Assembly (NCBI GenBank): GCA_014237465.1
Contig: JABZFM010000004.1
Coordinates: 1 to 64,000 of the forward strand
DNA length: 64,000 bases
Direction: 5' to 3'
From: Desulfobacteraceae bacterium
GTDB lineage: Bacteria > Desulfobacterota > Desulfobacteria > Desulfobacterales > Desulfosalsimonadaceae
Below the pieces are notes generated by a model, which saw only the letters and a list, made by a program, of their open reading frames with translations, did no database searches and was not told the DNA's origin. Position 1 is the first letter of the stretch. Every line of letters starts with the position of its first letter. The position numbers were made by a program, and so were the translations under genes. Below are positions 62,232 through 64,000 of the stretch, in pieces.

Positions 62232-62280
62232 TGACGCGTTGCGTTATGGCATATATGACGCACCGCGTTATCCATGTCAA
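62232..62280 (-). promoter_or_regulatory. Phasin promoter with two palindromic operators
   Basis: Minus strand: TTGACA (62280-62275), 17 bases, CATATA (62257-62252), pointing at the phasin gene with a leader of about 125 bases. TGACGC-ACC-GCGTTA (62256-62270) fills the spacer, and a second copy TGACGC-GTT-GCGTTA (62232-62246) lies just past the -10, centre to centre 24 bp away. The first site has the same promoter position as that of phaR1. Binding would block RNA polymerase at both. Confidence 0.75.
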
Positions 62281-62388
62281 GTATTTTTTTAAAAAAATTA
62301 ATTTTTTTATGCCAAACCGAATTGACATGAAAATTTCTATAGACTAAGCTGAAACATTCCAAACATTTAAAATTCAAGCGGAGGCACA

Positions 62389-63285
62389 ATGAAACGAGCT
62401 TTAGTTCTATCCGGCGGCGGTGCCAGGGGCGCTTTTCAAGTCGGCGTCATGAAATACCTAAGTGAAATTAACTGGACACCCGATCTGATCTGCGGAACAT
62501 CCGTCGGTGCCATTAATGCCGTGGCATACGGCTCCGGAATGTCAATCGACCAAATAACCCGGCTATGGCAGACTTATCGCCGGAAAAGAATGTACCGCAT
62601 CACGCTGCCGATTTTATTTCGGTCATTGAGAAGCCGAAAACAATTCTCCCCCATGTCCGATACCCGGCCACTTAAAAAGTTGCTTAAAGAGCACTTACAT
62701 TTTGAGGCCCTTCGATTCAGTAAACCAGAAATAATTATCAGCGTCTTGAACATGATTACCGGTCAGATTGTATATTTCAACAAACATGCCGTTAAAATAA
62801 AACACATTATGGCGGCAAGCGCTATTCCCGGCCTGTTCGGCTGGCAGTATATTGACGGTGTTCCTTATTGGGACGCCGGGCTTATGGTTAACACACCGAT
62901 TGCCCCGGCACTCAAGCTTGATGCCAGGGAAATTATCGTTGTGCTGCACTCTCCGGTGGGCGCCTTTAATGCCAGAGAACCGCGCTCGCCCATGGAAGTG
63001 GCGGAACTTGTTTTTGAACATTTTCTGATCGGCTCTTATACCAACTCACTGCCTGATTCTTCATGGCAGGTAAACCCGGATGCCCATTGCCATAAAACCC
63101 CATTACCGAATTCCCCCCAGCTTCAGCTTGCCGCAAAAGGCACAAAGATTTTAACAGTTGCACCGACCCGCATGCTTGGATTTCGATCGTTGCTTAATTT
63201 TTCTCTGCGCCAGGCAAACACCCTAATTGACGAAGGGTATAATAATGCCCGGATGCAGCTGAAACCTCATTTGGATCAACCGTAA
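62389..63285 (+). CDS. Patatin-like phospholipase/lipase
   Basis: A 298-residue patatin-family serine hydrolase. LSGGGARGAFQVGVMKYL (residues about 6-23) forms the oxyanion hole, GTSVGAINAVAYG (about 37-49) holds the nucleophilic Ser, and WDAGLMVNTP (about 161-170) the Asp of the dyad. Such enzymes cleave acyl esters of phospholipids, neutral lipids or PHA-associated membranes. No signal peptide, so the substrate is cytoplasmic, fitting release of stored lipid. GGAGG precedes the ATG. It is divergent from the phasin gene; a TTGACA at 62322 may be its own -35. The palindromes in the shared gap might also control it. Confidence 0.85.
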   Translation: MKRALVLSGGGARGAFQVGVMKYLSEINWTPDLICGTSVGAINAVAYGSGMSIDQITRLWQTYRRKRMYRITLPILFRSLRSRKQFSPMSDTRPLKKLLKEHLHFEALRFSKPEIIISVLNMITGQIVYFNKHAVKIKHIMAASAIPGLFGWQYIDGVPYWDAGLMVNTPIAPALKLDAREIIVVLHSPVGAFNAREPRSPMEVAELVFEHFLIGSYTNSLPDSSWQVNPDAHCHKTPLPNSPQLQLAAKGTKILTVAPTRMLGFRSLLNFSLRQANTLIDEGYNNARMQLKPHLDQP

Positions 63286-63718
63286 AATCCTGTGCTAAAG
63301 GATCAGAATCAGTAGCAAGCCCAGATGGCATGGTTTTGGCTTTGATAATAACCGGTAACCGGCACTCAATTCTCATTACCTTAAACATAATCTGTCTTTT
63401 TGTGAAACAGTTGAAGTGGTTTTAGCACCAAAGATTATGATTAAGTAAGATTACGGTTACAAATTTTTAAATGATTTTACATCAATATTTAAAACCATGG
63501 GAAATACCTGAAAAAAAATCGGTTTCTGGCACCGTACCCGCGTAATACATTGTGGAAAAAAGGATATGGGACACACTGGAAACGGCTGTAAACTAGGAAA
63601 ACGTACAACCTGCCATGGCCGCGATTGAAAATTAAAAAAATGTACAAATAACTCAAATCCCTGTATCATCTATATACGAAAATTAACGGTTACCCTAAAT
63701 TAAGGAGGTGCCTGTGCC
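63286..63718. other. Gap with no recognised gene
   Basis: 433 AT-rich bases. An open frame at 63457-63669 (-) is Phe-rich with no ribosome binding site and is not credible. TAAGGAGGTG at the right end is the ribosome binding site of the next gene. Otherwise nothing is seen. Confidence 0.4.
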
Positions 63719-64000
63719 ATGAGTAAACAGAATCAGGTTATTTTCACAGATACCGGAAACGGGATCGATTTGGCGGTCAAGGAAATATTTGACCATTTTG
63801 GAGGAGTGCGCGCACTTCTAAAATCAAGCAAGGATGTCTACATTAAGGTCAACGGGGTGGATTCAAAAAAATACGCCTATACCGACCCTGAAGTTTTGCG
63901 ACAGGTCATTGTGTATTTACGGGAAAACGGTGCCAACGACATTTATGTCATTGAAAACGCCACCCAGGGCAATATCACCCGCCTGGTTTTTATGGTCACA
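63719..64000 (+). CDS. DUF362 domain protein, 5' part
   Basis: The first 94 codons of a gene that runs off the window. It starts at ATG 63719 after TAAGGAGGTG. DVYIKVNGVDSKKYAYTDPE followed by VLRQVIVYLRENGANDIYVI is the N-terminal block of DUF362 proteins (Lys-x-Asn ... Thr-Asp-Pro-Glu-Val-Leu ... Gly-Ala ... Ile). Full proteins have about 300-400 residues and often two [4Fe-4S] motifs, which would lie beyond the edge. Function unknown. Confidence 0.75.
   Translation, partial: MSKQNQVIFTDTGNGIDLAVKEIFDHFGGVRALLKSSKDVYIKVNGVDSKKYAYTDPEVLRQVIVYLRENGANDIYVIENATQGNITRLVFMVT

Noticed and set aside
63457-63669. 70-codon minus-strand frame near the right edge
   Set aside because: No ribosome binding site, odd Phe-rich composition, no family features.
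1-64000. tRNA, rRNA, phage or complete insertion sequence
   Set aside because: I looked for T-loop motifs (GGTTCRANTCC), rRNA-like blocks, integrases and transposases by eye and found none; a dedicated RNA search would be decisive.

Overview
The window looks like chromosomal DNA of a Desulfobacterota bacterium, most likely the Desulfobacterales type of anaerobic, acyl-CoA-based heterotroph. The evidence is the gene set: a long-form acyl-CoA dehydrogenase, a four-subunit 2-oxoacid:ferredoxin oxidoreductase, several CoA ligases, a branched-chain amino-acid ABC system next to a phenylacetate-CoA ligase, and PhaR/phasin/wax-ester-synthase storage genes. Low-to-moderate GC, AT-rich intergenic DNA and many short dispersed palindromic elements fit this. 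No dsr/apr genes, rRNA, tRNA, CRISPR array, phage or complete insertion sequence was seen. The assignment is inference.

Layout. 1-7.8 kb: a COG2426 membrane protein, YjgA, a PilZ protein, an acetyltransferase, and an overlapping pair of HEAT-repeat and HD-GYP signalling proteins; then a large AT-rich gap with a tiny arginine-rich protein and the wreck of a 4-hydroxybutyryl-CoA dehydratase-family gene. 7.8-18.9 kb: crotonase and acyl-CoA dehydrogenase divergent from a MerR regulator, an HSL-type esterase, a truncated metallo-hydrolase, a class-II glutamine amidotransferase, propionyl-CoA synthetase and korDABC. 19-31.9 kb: housekeeping genes on the minus strand: leuCD-type dehydratase, HIT, universal stress and GAF proteins, the N-degron operon clpS-clpA-aat, secA, an M23 peptidase and folD. 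32-41.4 kb: phenylacetate-CoA ligase, livFGMH with two tandem livK paralogues, an ACT protein and argC. 41.6-47.8 kb: an RND efflux operon ending in its own TetR regulator, with a palindromic operator candidate upstream. 48-55.5 kb: a split ADP-forming acyl-CoA synthetase, a spermidine-synthase-like protein, mazEF with a trailing hydrolase, a second M23 protein, a TPR protein and a small membrane protein.

55.7-63.3 kb is the most interesting block. Two PhaR-like regulators, a phasin-like protein with three exact-length 19-residue repeats, a wax-ester synthase/DGAT carrying an extra C-terminal Cys/His module, a patatin-like lipase and two unequal ArsA/Get3-family ATPases sit together. Two divergent promoter regions there share the 15-bp palindrome TGACGC-N3-GCGTTA. 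In both, one copy lies inside the 17-nt spacer of a TTGACA promoter (phaR1 and the phasin gene). I read this as one regulon for building and remodelling storage inclusions, with a possible Get3-like factor that delivers proteins to the inclusion surface.

The other theme is short dispersed repeats. At least four families (about 100-180 bp, mostly with inverted ends) lie between genes. Several end exactly on, or within a few bases of, the stop codon of the adjacent gene. Gene remnants (acetyltransferase, 4-hydroxybutyryl-CoA dehydratase family, metallo-hydrolase) point to ongoing decay and rearrangement. All similarity statements come from reading the sequence and from memory of the families; no database search was run.
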